A stretch of DNA of 64,000 nt from Collinsella sp. TF08-11AT (lineage in GTDB: Bacteria > Actinomycetota > Coriobacteriia > Coriobacteriales > Coriobacteriaceae): positions 26,353 to 90,352 of the forward strand of contig NZ_QSRL01000008.1 of NCBI RefSeq assembly GCF_003437035.1, in the 5' to 3' direction. The notes below the pieces were generated by a model that ran no database searches, was not told the origin of the DNA, and was given only the letters and a program-made list of their open reading frames with translations. Every line of letters begins with the position of its first letter. The stretch's first letter is position 1. Shown here one piece after another: positions 23,847 through 32,012 of this stretch. Made by a program: the position numbers and the translations under genes.

Positions 23847-25994
23847 ATGGATCTTATCGCCCAGCTCGCCCGCGAGCTCAACCTTAAGGCCGCCAACGTC
23901 GAGGCTGCCGTCAAGCTCATCGACGAGGGCAACACCATCCCCTTTATCTCGCGCTACCGCAAGGAAGCCACGGGCGGCATGGACGACGTCGCCCTGCGCG
24001 CACTCGACGAGCGCCTGTCCTACCTGCGCAATCTTGAGCAGCGCAAAGAGGACGTCATTCTGCTCATCGACGCCCAGGGCAAACTCACGCCCGAGCTCGA
24101 ACAGCAGATCCGCGAGGCCACGCAGCTCCAGCGTGTCGAGGACCTCCATAAGCCCTACCGCAAAAAGCGCATGACCCGCGCACAGAAGGCCCGCGAGGCA
24201 GGCCTGGAGCCGCTCGCCAACATGATTATCATGCAGACCTCGGCCAAGGGCAGCGCACTCGACGCCGCCGCGGCATACGTCAACGAGGAGGCCGGCTTCG
24301 ACACGCCCGAGAAGGCACTCGCCGGCGCCGTCGACATCGTGGCCGAGACTGTGGCCGAGGACCCCGAGAACGTCGCCGACCTGCGCGCCTTTACGCAAAA
24401 CACCGCCGATATCGTCGTCGAGGCCACCGACCCCGCCGAGAAGACCCCCTACGAGCCGTACTACAGCTATGATGAGCCGCTGCGCCGTATTCCTAACCAC
24501 CGCGTGCTGGCTATCGACCGCGGTGAGCGCGAGGGCAAGCTCCGCGTGCGCGTGAATGTCGACGGCGTCGCTGCCACGGCGCGCCTCGGCAGCCGCTGGC
24601 CCCGTCGCCAGGGCGTCTTTGCGCCCGTCTTTGACGCCGCTATCGCTGACGGTTACAAGCGCCTCATGGCCCCCTCGCTGGAGCGCGAGGCACGCGCCAA
24701 ACTCACCGTCCGCGCCCAGACCGAGGCCATCAACGTCTTTGCCAAGAATCTCGAAGGCCTGCTCTCGGCACGCCCCGTGCGCGGCGCCCGCGTGCTCGCG
24801 CTCGATCCGGGCTACCGCACCGGCTGCAAGGTCGCCGTCATGGACGAGACCGGCAAGCTGCTCGACCACGGCGTGGTCTACCCCACCAAGCCGCGCCACG
24901 ACGTCGCCGGCACTAAGCGCGAGCTCGCCCGCCTCGTCAAGAAAGACGGCGTCAACACCATCGTCATCGGCAACGGCACCGCCAGCCGCGAGACCGAGGA
25001 AGTCGTCTCGGAGTTCATTGCCGAGCAGGCGCCCAGCCTTCGCTACACCATCGTTAACGAAGCCGGCGCGTCGGTGTACTCGGCTTCCGAACTCGCCAGC
25101 CAGGAGTATCCCGACTTGGACGTCACCGTGCGTGGCGCCATGAGCCTGGGCCGCCGCCTGCAAGACCCGCTGGCAGAGCTCGTCAAGATCCCGCCCCAGT
25201 CCATCGGCGTTGGCCAGTACCAGCACGACCTTGACCAGGCCGAGCTTTCGCGTACCCTGGGCCATGTGGTGGAAGACGTCGTCAACCGCGTGGGCGTCGA
25301 CGTCAACACCGCAAGCGCAAGCCTGCTGGGATACGTATCGGGCATCACGCCGAGCGTGGCCAAGAACATCGTGGCCTACCGCGAGGAAAACGGCGCCTTT
25401 ACCGATCGCCGCCAGCTCAAGAAGGTCCCCAAGCTGGGACCCAAGGCATATCTCAACGCCGCGGGCTTCCTGCGCATCAGTGGCGGCAAGAACCCGCTTG
25501 ACGCGACAAGCGTCCACCCCGAGAGCTACGAGGTGGCGACGGCCGTCCTGGAGCGCGCCGGCGTTGCGGCAAGCGAGCTCAGCCGCGGCGGCGTGCCCGA
25601 CATCGAGCGCCGTCTGGGCAGCATCTCGGCGCTGGCAAGCGACCTGAACTGCGGCACCCTCACGCTCATCGACATCGTCAACGAGCTCAAGAAGCCCGGC
25701 CGCGACCCGCGCGATGACGCGCCCGAGGTGGTCTTTAGCCGCTCAGCACTTTCCATCGACGACCTAGAGCCCGGCATGGAACTCAAGGGCACGGTGCGCA
25801 ACGTCGTCGACTTTGGCGCCTTCGTCGACGTGGGCGTGCACCAGGACGGCCTCGTGCACATCTCCAAGCTAGCCAACCGCTTTGTCAAGCACCCGAGCGA
25901 CGTGGTGCGCGTCGGCGATACGGTCAAAGTGTGGGTCGAAAAGGTCGATCGCGACCGCAAGAAGATCTCCCTCACCATGGTGCAGGGAAAGTAA
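23847..25994 (+). CDS. tex: Tex family transcription accessory protein / S1 RNA-binding
   Basis: 715 residues, near the usual length. Order: N-terminal helical domain with PFISRYRKEATGGMDD (~33-48), a YqgF-like RNase H-fold domain around 320-450 (VLALDPGYRTGCKVAV), helix-hairpin-helix repeats (~490-560), and a C-terminal S1 domain (GMELKGTVRNVVDFGAFVDV, ~635-705). Tex binds nucleic acids and influences transcription and stress tolerance. Start at 23847 is set by CAAGGAG; the frame extends 29 codons upstream without support. Stand-alone gene. Confidence 0.95.
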   Translation: MDLIAQLARELNLKAANVEAAVKLIDEGNTIPFISRYRKEATGGMDDVALRALDERLSYLRNLEQRKEDVILLIDAQGKLTPELEQQIREATQLQRVEDLHKPYRKKRMTRAQKAREAGLEPLANMIIMQTSAKGSALDAAAAYVNEEAGFDTPEKALAGAVDIVAETVAEDPENVADLRAFTQNTADIVVEATDPAEKTPYEPYYSYDEPLRRIPNHRVLAIDRGEREGKLRVRVNVDGVAATARLGSRWPRRQGVFAPVFDAAIADGYKRLMAPSLEREARAKLTVRAQTEAINVFAKNLEGLLSARPVRGARVLALDPGYRTGCKVAVMDETGKLLDHGVVYPTKPRHDVAGTKRELARLVKKDGVNTIVIGNGTASRETEEVVSEFIAEQAPSLRYTIVNEAGASVYSASELASQEYPDLDVTVRGAMSLGRRLQDPLAELVKIPPQSIGVGQYQHDLDQAELSRTLGHVVEDVVNRVGVDVNTASASLLGYVSGITPSVAKNIVAYREENGAFTDRRQLKKVPKLGPKAYLNAAGFLRISGGKNPLDATSVHPESYEVATAVLERAGVAASELSRGGVPDIERRLGSISALASDLNCGTLTLIDIVNELKKPGRDPRDDAPEVVFSRSALSIDDLEPGMELKGTVRNVVDFGAFVDVGVHQDGLVHISKLANRFVKHPSDVVRVGDTVKVWVEKVDRDRKKISLTMVQGK

Positions 25995-26002
25995 ACCGCC
26001 AA

Positions 26003-26219
26003 GGCAAGGGTACCCCCTGTAGTGGCGTGCAAAATCGCGAGTATTCTGCAAATTCCACCGTTCCGGATGCCCCTCAGAGACGAAAAGCATGGAACAGCCC
26101 CCGTTTTAGCGTCGTCAGAGCCAAAACGGGGGCTGTTCCATGCTTCGGTTAACTGGTAAAAGCCTTTACCTTGCTGAATACTCTCAATTTTGCACGTCGC
26201 AGGCGGGGGTACCTTTGCC
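26003..26219. repeat. Nested long hairpin element
   Basis: Outer arms share GGTACCCCC, GTGCAAAAT and GAGTATTC with their complements downstream (26021-26046 region vs 26175-26212). The inner stem is perfect over 23 bp: 26085-26107 and 26123-26145 (starts AAGCATGGAACAGCCCCC). It lies after the tex stop codon. No gene in it. Confidence 0.85.
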
Positions 26220-26395
26220 TACGGCAGGATATGGAAGCCGAGTGCTAACTTGCCGGCAAGCTCGTGTCGGCAGCCCCGGCCTTTCCTTTGCCTAGCGCGA
26301 CCCTCGCGAAGCGCGTGAGCGATAGGGAAAGGAAAGGCCGGGGCGAACAACCCGCGGCGCAGCCAGTGTTCGCGTTACGGCAGGATATGGAAGCC
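26220..26395. repeat. 20-bp direct repeat of an aldolase 3' end flanking a hairpin
   Basis: The last 20 bases of the aldolase gene (26376-26395) recur exactly at 26220-26239. Between them is a hairpin with 16-bp arms, CCCCGGCCTTTCCTTT (26274-26289) and its complement (26328-26343). The unit looks like a small insertion or duplication at the gene's 3' end. Confidence 0.8.
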
Positions 26396-27079
26396 TAGCG
26401 AGGCGATATCCTTGGCAAAACCGCGCACGGTATCGAGCGAGACCTCGTACGGATCGCGACCGATGTTCTTGCGCTTGGCCAGGATGCTGTTGGGCACCGT
26501 GATGATCTGACAGCCGCAGGCCTGCGCCTGGTAAATGTTGATAAGCTCGCGCGTGGACGCCCACAGGACCTCGCAGTTGGGCTTGGCGGCGGCCTTCTTG
26601 ACCGACTCCGTCATAAACGGAATGGGATCGACACCCGTGTCGGCGATACGGCCGGCAAAGAGCGAGATGATGGACGGCGTCTCGGCGTCGACAGCGTCGA
26701 CCATCTCGTCGACCTGCGTAGGCGTAAAGATGGTGGTGACGTTGACCTTGATGCCATCGGCCGAAAGCTTGCGCACCAGCTCGGCGGTGGACTCGCCCTT
26801 GGTAGTCACGCACGGAATCTTGACGTAGACGTTCTCGGCCCAGGTAGCGATCTCGCGGGCCTCGACCTCCATGGTCTCGACGTCGTCGGCAAAGACCTCA
26901 AACGAGACGGACACATCGGTGATGTGGGCCAGGACCTCCTTGGCAAACGCGCGGTAATCCGTCACGCCGCCCTTCTTCATAAGGGACGGGTTGGTCGTGA
27001 AACCCTGAACGTTGCCGTTCTCGTACATGTCGAGCATGCCCTCGAGGTTTGCACCGTCAGCGAACACCTTGATTGCCAT
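26375..27079 (-). CDS. Transaldolase family / fructose-6-phosphate aldolase-like (copy 1)
   Basis: 234 residues, the short TalC/FsaA-type class I aldolase length. Schiff-base lysine is expected in VYVKIPCVTTKG (~80-91). Also visible: MAIKVFADGANLEGML start, TTNPSLMKKGG, VTTIFTPTQVDEMVDA and FAGRIADTGVDP. It cleaves or forms fructose 6-phosphate-like ketose phosphates, or acts as a transaldolase. Start 27079 follows GAAAGGAA. It is closely similar to the gene at 29674-30384. It lies downstream of the PTS operon's terminator, so it has its own promoter, possibly within 27080-27310. Confidence 0.88.
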   Translation of the reverse strand: MAIKVFADGANLEGMLDMYENGNVQGFTTNPSLMKKGGVTDYRAFAKEVLAHITDVSVSFEVFADDVETMEVEAREIATWAENVYVKIPCVTTKGESTAELVRKLSADGIKVNVTTIFTPTQVDEMVDAVDAETPSIISLFAGRIADTGVDPIPFMTESVKKAAAKPNCEVLWASTRELINIYQAQACGCQIITVPNSILAKRKNIGRDPYEVSLDTVRGFAKDIASLGFHILP

Positions 27080-27312
27080 CTGCCTGATTCCTTTCGTTAG
27101 CATACGGCCGATAAACTGCTAAACACTTTACCTACGTTTATCAAGGCGTGAGCTGCGGGTTTTCATCTTCTCGGCGAACGGTTTTGCAGTTTTACCATTT
27201 TTATATCGACACCCCAGCGGCAAAACGTTTTTGCTGATCATCGCGGTTGATTCCGTTCGCGGCGCAGAGACAGCGCTTCACCGGTGCGTTTTCACAACCA
27301 GTCCAAAACAAA

Positions 27313-27346
27313 AAGCGGTGACGCCTCATTTGAGACGTCACCGCTT
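27313..27346 (-). terminator. Intrinsic terminator of the ascorbate-type PTS operon
   Basis: On the minus strand, AAGCGGTGACG-T-CTCA, loop AA, TGAG-G-CGTCACCGCTT, followed by TTTGTTTTGG. Strong stem with T-rich tail, ~60 bases after the IIC stop codon. The rest of 27080-27403 holds a possible TATAAA box for the aldolase gene but no other gene. Confidence 0.85.
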
Positions 27347-27403
27347 CCGTGTAGGAGCCGGTTATCGGAGCTCCGCCCGATTAGGGCTTAACGTATGCCT
27401 GGA

Positions 27404-28795
27404 TTACTCTTCCTCAACGTGATTGATCACAGCACCCTTGGTGTGGATGAAGTTGGGGACGAAGGCGACGATCAGAAGGACAGCAAGAATCGCGTAGACA
27501 CCGGTGGTACCGAAGGCCTCGGCAGCGCGGCCAAGCGTAATACCAATGACGGAGAAATCGAAGTCGCCGAACGTAGTGTTCTTGAAGCCAAAGACGTCAA
27601 GAACGGGCAGGAGCAGGGCCGGGGCGAAGGTGATGAGCAGACCGTTGACGAAAGCGCCAAGAGCTGCGCCCTTGCGACCGCCGGTAGCATTGCCGTAGAT
27701 GCCTGCGGTAGCACCGCAGAAGAAGTGGGGAACCATGCCCGGGATGATGAAGATGCCCAGGGTAGCGCCCACGATGAACATACCGACCACGCCACCGATG
27801 AAGGATGCGACAAAGCCGAGGATGACGGCGGTGGGAGCATAGGGGAAGAAGACGGCGCAGTCGACGGCGGGGATGGCACCGGGGATCAGCTTGTTGGAGA
27901 TGCCCTGGAAAGCCGGGACCAGGTCGGCAAGGATCATACGAACGCCGTTATAGACGATGGTGACACCAACGGCAAAGGACAGGGCACAGGTCAGGGCATA
28001 GACAATCACGTTGTCGCCGCCAGCGGTCTTGGTAACGACCGCAGGATCTGCGATGTAAGCGGCGAAAGCGGTAACCAGGTAGAAGAAGGCCATGGTAAGA
28101 GCCGTGGAGATGGTAGTGTCGCGCAGGAAGGCGAACTTCTCGGGAACCTCGATCTTCTCGGTGCTGTTCTCCTCGGCGTCCTTAGCAAAAAGCGTACCGA
28201 CTGCAGCGGAGATGTAATAGGCGAGTGAACCGAAGTGGCCCATGGCGATTTCATCGCCATCGGTAACCTTCTCGGTGAAACGCTGACCAACGGCGGGAAG
28301 CATAGCGCTCACGAGGCCCAGGAACATGCCGCCCACGATGACAAGCTGGACATCCTGGAAGCCAGATGCCTGCAGAACGGCAGACAGCAGGCAGGCCATA
28401 AACATGCTGTGATGGCCCGTCAGGAAGATGTACTTAAACTTGGTAAAGCGGGCAATGATAATGTTCACGACATAGCCGAGAATCAGGATCATCATGGTCT
28501 GAACGCCGAGGACGCTCTGAGCCATCGAAACAACGACCTCGTTGTTGGGCACGACGCCGGTGATGTGGAAACCGGTCTCGATGAAGGTACCCAGCGGAGC
28601 AAGGTTCTCCTGAACAACAGCGGCGCCGGCGGACAGCATGATGTAACCAAGAATGGGCTTCAGGGTGCCCGTCATCACCTTGTGGGCAGGACGCTTAAGC
28701 GCGACAAGGCCCACAAAGGCAAATAGGCCCATAATCCACGCTGGCTTGGTCAGAATCGATTGGATAAACTCAAGTATGGGAAGGATGGCTTGCAT
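27404..28795 (-). CDS. PTS ascorbate-type transporter subunit IIC
   Basis: 463 residues, about 11-12 membrane segments, UlaA/SgaT family: GHHSMFMACLLSAVL, GGMFLGLVSAMLPAVGQ, FFPYAPTAVILGFVASF. It imports and, with IIB and IIA, phosphorylates its sugar. Start at 28795 follows AAAGGAAG. The genes for IIB, IIA and an aldolase lie directly upstream on the same strand. L-ascorbate is the family's best known substrate, but the ulaD/E/F/G catabolic genes are absent here, and the presence of transaldolase-like enzymes argues for another sugar or polyol. Confidence 0.9.
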   Translation of the reverse strand: MQAILPILEFIQSILTKPAWIMGLFAFVGLVALKRPAHKVMTGTLKPILGYIMLSAGAAVVQENLAPLGTFIETGFHITGVVPNNEVVVSMAQSVLGVQTMMILILGYVVNIIIARFTKFKYIFLTGHHSMFMACLLSAVLQASGFQDVQLVIVGGMFLGLVSAMLPAVGQRFTEKVTDGDEIAMGHFGSLAYYISAAVGTLFAKDAEENSTEKIEVPEKFAFLRDTTISTALTMAFFYLVTAFAAYIADPAVVTKTAGGDNVIVYALTCALSFAVGVTIVYNGVRMILADLVPAFQGISNKLIPGAIPAVDCAVFFPYAPTAVILGFVASFIGGVVGMFIVGATLGIFIIPGMVPHFFCGATAGIYGNATGGRKGAALGAFVNGLLITFAPALLLPVLDVFGFKNTTFGDFDFSVIGITLGRAAEAFGTTGVYAILAVLLIVAFVPNFIHTKGAVINHVEEE

Positions 28796-28818
28796 CTGCG
28801 CTTCCTTTCTCTCTAACG

Positions 28819-28853
28819 TGGGCGCGTTTCCCTCTTCCACAGGGAACCGCCCT
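28819..28853. other. Hairpin between IIB and IIC genes
   Basis: GGGCGcgtTTCCCT, loop, AGGGAAcCGCCC, followed on the plus strand by TTTTTTG. In the operon's direction it is a hairpin without a T-tract (possible mRNA-processing or stability element); in the opposite direction it would terminate antisense transcripts. Confidence 0.4.
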
Positions 28854-28866
28854 TTTTTGTGCCGCT

Positions 28867-29142
28867 TTAGGCGTTAGCGGCGGCCGCCTTGATTGCCTCG
28901 AGGGCGTCTTCGCGGATCTTCTTCTTGTTCACATAGCTGCGAACGATCACAACGTTGCCGTGGAGCTCGGGGGCGAGTTCCTTAACGGTGATGAACAGAT
29001 CCGGATTTGCGGAAGAAGCACCGTTCAGGTCCATAGACTCAACGTCGGCCTTGATGCCCTCCTCCTCGCAAAGCTCCTCGACTTTGCCAGCGAGCATCAG
29101 GCTGGACCCGATGCCGTTTCCGCATACGGTGATGATATGCAT
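28867..29142 (-). CDS. PTS ascorbate/lactose-type subunit IIB
   Basis: 91 residues. The phosphorylated cysteine lies in the N-terminal loop VCGNGIGSSLM (Cys7), as in UlaB/SgaB proteins. It receives phosphate from IIA and passes it to the sugar bound by IIC. RBS AGGAAGG precedes the ATG. It lies between IIA (75 bases upstream) and IIC. Confidence 0.92.
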   Translation of the reverse strand: MHIITVCGNGIGSSLMLAGKVEELCEEEGIKADVESMDLNGASSANPDLFITVKELAPELHGNVVIVRSYVNKKKIREDALEAIKAAAANA

Positions 29143-29217
29143 GGCAACCTTCCTCTCCTACACGTGACGGTTTTCCGTCTATCCAAAAGCGGCGACGCAT
29201 CGCCGTGCCATTAAGGC

Positions 29218-29664
29218 CTAAAAGAATGAACGCATGGTCTCCAAAACCTGCTCGGGCGTATCGCATGCGCTGAGCTTGGCAACGCAGTCCTCGTCCTCGA
29301 ACATCTGCGAAAGCTCCGCCAAGCAGCCAAGATGAGCCTTGGGGTCGGGTGCGCAAATACCCACGAGCACGTGAACCGGATCGAAATCCTCGTGTCCAAA
29401 CGCAATGGCAGGGTCAAGCGTGACGATACAGATCCCCGCTTCACTCACATTGCCATCTGCCTGAGCGTGGGGCATGGCGATGCCCTCTTCCAAGACCATA
29501 TAGGGGCCGAATTTGTGAACCGATGAAATCATGGCGTCAACATAGCTCTGGTCGCATTTGCCAGCGTCTACGAGCAACTTACCGCATGCCTTGATCGCTT
29601 CCTCCCAGTCGGAGGCCTCGACGTGGCAGGCAACAAGCTCGGGCTTAAGAAGATCGGTCAGCAT
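29218..29664 (-). CDS. PTS subunit IIA (fructose/ascorbate type)
   Basis: 148 residues, EIIA-Ntr/UlaC fold. The phosphoryl histidine is in AMPHAQADG (His ~66), preceded by GPYMVLEEGI. It accepts phosphate from HPr for the IIB/IIC pair. It starts nine bases after the aldolase gene's stop, so translation is likely coupled. Confidence 0.92.
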   Translation of the reverse strand: MLTDLLKPELVACHVEASDWEEAIKACGKLLVDAGKCDQSYVDAMISSVHKFGPYMVLEEGIAMPHAQADGNVSEAGICIVTLDPAIAFGHEDFDPVHVLVGICAPDPKAHLGCLAELSQMFEDEDCVAKLSACDTPEQVLETMRSFF

Positions 29665-29673
29665 GCTCGTCCC

Positions 29674-30384
29674 CTACTCCTCGGGCAGGATATGAAAACC
29701 AAGCGCCTGAATGTCGCGGGCAAAGCCCTTGACCGTATCAAGCGAGTACTCAAGCAAATCTTTCCCGAAATTCTTGCGCTTGGCAAGAAGGGCATTGGGG
29801 ACCGTAATGATCTGACAGCCAACGGACTCCGCCTGGAAGATATTGAGGACCTCGCGCGTAGACGCCCAGAGAACCTCGGCAGCAGGCTTAACGGCAGCCT
29901 TCTTTACGGACTCCGCCATGAGGGGCAGCGGATCGACGCCGGTATCGGCAATGCGACCGGCAAAGATGGACAGAATAGAGGGGGTCTCAGCAGAGACGGC
30001 ATCGACAAACTCGTCGACCTGCTCGGGCGTGAAGATAGTGGTGACATTCACCTTGATGCCGTCGGCAGAAAGGCGCTTGACCAGCGCGGCAGTGGACTCA
30101 CCCTTGGTGTTGAGCGCCGGGATCTTAACGTAGACGTTGTCTGCCCAGGTTGCGATCTCGCGAGCCTCGGCTTCCATACCCGCCTCGTCGTCGGCGAATA
30201 CCTCAAAAGAGACCGACACATCAGTAATGTGCTCAAGAACCGTCTTGGCAAAAGCGCGGTAGTCGGTCACGCCGCCGGCCTTCATAAGGGAAGGATTGGT
30301 CGTGAAGCCCTGAACGTTGCCATTGTCATGCATGTCAAGCATGCCCTCGAGGTTAGCGCCGTCGGCAAACACCTTGATCGCCAT
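29674..30384 (-). CDS. Transaldolase family / fructose-6-phosphate aldolase-like (copy 2)
   Basis: 236 residues, strongly similar along its length to the copy at 26375-27079, with YVKIPALNTKGES carrying the Schiff-base lysine and TTNPSLMKAGG near residue 30. It is the first gene of the PTS operon, directly behind the DeoR-controlled promoter. Start 30384 follows GAAAGGA. Presence in a PTS operon suggests it splits or rearranges the phosphorylated substrate. The two copies could have different substrates or expression. Confidence 0.88.
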   Translation of the reverse strand: MAIKVFADGANLEGMLDMHDNGNVQGFTTNPSLMKAGGVTDYRAFAKTVLEHITDVSVSFEVFADDEAGMEAEAREIATWADNVYVKIPALNTKGESTAALVKRLSADGIKVNVTTIFTPEQVDEFVDAVSAETPSILSIFAGRIADTGVDPLPLMAESVKKAAVKPAAEVLWASTREVLNIFQAESVGCQIITVPNALLAKRKNFGKDLLEYSLDTVKGFARDIQALGFHILPEE

Positions 30385-30412
30385 GTTCGGTCCTTTCTCA
30401 TCTAACACTATT

Positions 30413-30489
30413 GCTATCGAAAGCCTTCTTCTTTGTTTCAAAAGCTTTTCGGTTTTCTTTTATAAACCATTTCAAAAGCTATCGAAAGC
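30413..30489. promoter_or_regulatory. Paired operator-like repeats in the DeoR/PTS divergent region
   Basis: GCTATCGAAAGC occurs exactly at 30413-30424 and 30478-30489, 65 bases apart, in the 348-base region between the aldolase-PTS operon and the divergent DeoR gene. DeoR repressors often bind such spaced repeats. GTGAACG is also repeated at about 30507 and 30529. No gene is seen in 30385-30732. Confidence 0.6.
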
Positions 30490-30732
30490 TCAATTGTCAA
30501 CTTTCCGTGAACGGTCGAATATCGGGCGTGAACGTACTTCTTTTGGGCGGCACCTTCAGAATGAGACTCTTTATAGCCCGTTTACGTGCGAACTATCTGC
30601 TACGCATGCATTTGTGACATGCCATTCCGTTCTTTTGATTCATTCGAATTTGCCTTGTTCTTTTCATATCGATACGTTATATTTCGATTACGAAAGGCGC
30701 ATCTTTTACCTTTTGTTCAAAAGGAGCGGCAT

Positions 30733-31524
30733 ATGGCATCTACTTCAGACCTTTCACCGGCCGAGCGTCAGCGATTTATCATGAATTGGCTGGCCGAAAA
30801 GCCAAATATCTCGGTATCCGACATCGTTCGCCGTTTTTCGGTTTCGGAAGTCACCGCACGACACGACCTCATCTCGCTGGAATCCGAAGGCAAGCTGCGT
30901 CGCGTACGCGGCGGAGCGGTATCGCTTTCTCGCTCCAACGCAATCTCGTATCCCGAGGAGCGCATCAATGTCCAAGTCGAGGCCAAGGAGGCCATCGCCG
31001 CAACCGCAGCAACTCTTGTTGATGATGGCGATGTTCTGGTAATTGATATCGGCACCACAGGCTTTTACTTCGCTAAGGCCCTCATGGACAAGCGTGAGAT
31101 CACCATTATCACCGGCGATCTTGCAATCGCGAACTACGCCAGCTTCAATCTCCCCAATGCTTCGGTAGTGCTGCTGGGCGGCTCCGTGCGCAAGGGCCAC
31201 CTCTATCTCGCGGGCGCACTGACGCTCGACTGCATGAGCAAACTACATGCCGACAAGGCGTTTGTCAGTGCTGACGGATTCCACCCCGACCACGGTTTTA
31301 CCGTCGAGCACGACTTCTCGGCCATGATCAAGCATATGTACCTTACCAACTCAAACCAGGGCTACATGATGGTTGACCAGGGAAAGTTCAACAAGACCAG
31401 TTTTTATCAGTCCGCGCAGATCGATGACCTCGACGGCATCATCGTTGATGGAGACGACGAGGGCATCATGACGGCGGCGATCGAGAGCAGTCGCAGTCAT
31501 CCCAAGCTCTATATTGCAAAATAG
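30733..31524 (+). CDS. DeoR/GlpR family transcriptional regulator
   Basis: 263 residues. N-terminal HTH (ISVSDIVRRFSVSEVTARHDLISLE, LRRVRGGAV) and a C-terminal sugar-phosphate-sensing DeoR domain (DIGTTGFYFAKAL, ITGDLAIANY, FVSADGFHPDHGFTVE). The ATG at 30733 is preceded by AAGGAG; the open frame runs 49 codons further upstream without support. Divergent from the PTS/aldolase operon, which it most likely represses until a phosphorylated intermediate binds. Confidence 0.92.
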   Translation: MASTSDLSPAERQRFIMNWLAEKPNISVSDIVRRFSVSEVTARHDLISLESEGKLRRVRGGAVSLSRSNAISYPEERINVQVEAKEAIAATAATLVDDGDVLVIDIGTTGFYFAKALMDKREITIITGDLAIANYASFNLPNASVVLLGGSVRKGHLYLAGALTLDCMSKLHADKAFVSADGFHPDHGFTVEHDFSAMIKHMYLTNSNQGYMMVDQGKFNKTSFYQSAQIDDLDGIIVDGDDEGIMTAAIESSRSHPKLYIAK

Positions 31525-31527
31525 CTC

Positions 31528-31568
31528 AAATGGCCGGGTCGCCCCCACTGCGGGCGACCCGGCCATTT
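31528..31568. terminator. Bidirectional terminator between DeoR and HAD remnant
   Basis: AAATGGCCGGGTCGCCC, 7-base loop, GGGCGACCCGGCCATTT: a perfect 17-bp stem with A/T ends in both directions, between convergent genes. Confidence 0.88.
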
Positions 31569-31569
31569 A

Positions 31570-31842
31570 TTAAATCAACCCAAAATGCTGCATCGCTGTG
31601 ACGGTGCCGTCGTGTGCGACGTCGTCGGTCACGTAGTCGGCGATCGCCTTGACCTCGGGCATGGCGTTGCCCATGGCGACAGCCGTCTCGACGGCGGCGA
31701 GCATGCCCAGGTCGTTGCCCGAATCGCCAAAGCCAAAGGTGCGCTCGTTGCCAGCGCGACCCAGATACGCCAGCGCCCGCGCCAGGCCCACGCCCTTGTC
31801 GATGCCCTTGGGGCTCAACTCGCGATTTGTTTGCTGGGCTCA
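31570..31842 (-). pseudogene. C-terminal remnant of a Cof-type HAD hydrolase
   Basis: The frame encodes only the last ~90 residues of a Cof/HAD-IIB phosphatase: NRELSPKGIDKG, then FGFGDSGNDLGMLA (motif IV acidic pair) and VAMGNAMPEVKAIADYV. The N-terminal nucleophile motif DxDGT and cap domain are missing, and the frame meets a stop codon upstream at about 31843. The sequence beyond is unrelated, so the gene was cut, probably when the neighbouring segment was acquired or deleted. Between 31843 and 32012 I see no gene. Confidence 0.75.
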
Positions 31843-32012
31843 CTTGGAAGAGCGGCGGTAAACGCATCTCCCGGTTAATCCGGCACCGCCGAAGCGAACC
31901 CCACACACGCCCTCCGGCAAGCGGCACGCGCCCGTCAACGCAAAGGTCCGGCGGGACGCACCTAGCATCCCGCCGGACCGCCACTCGTCCAGGAGGCCGC
32001 CGCGACGAGCCC

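Noticed and set aside
23829..25517. 562-codon open frame on the minus strand opposite tex
   Set aside because: Antisense shadow of tex; composition is the usual Val/Leu/Asp-rich reverse-frame pattern.
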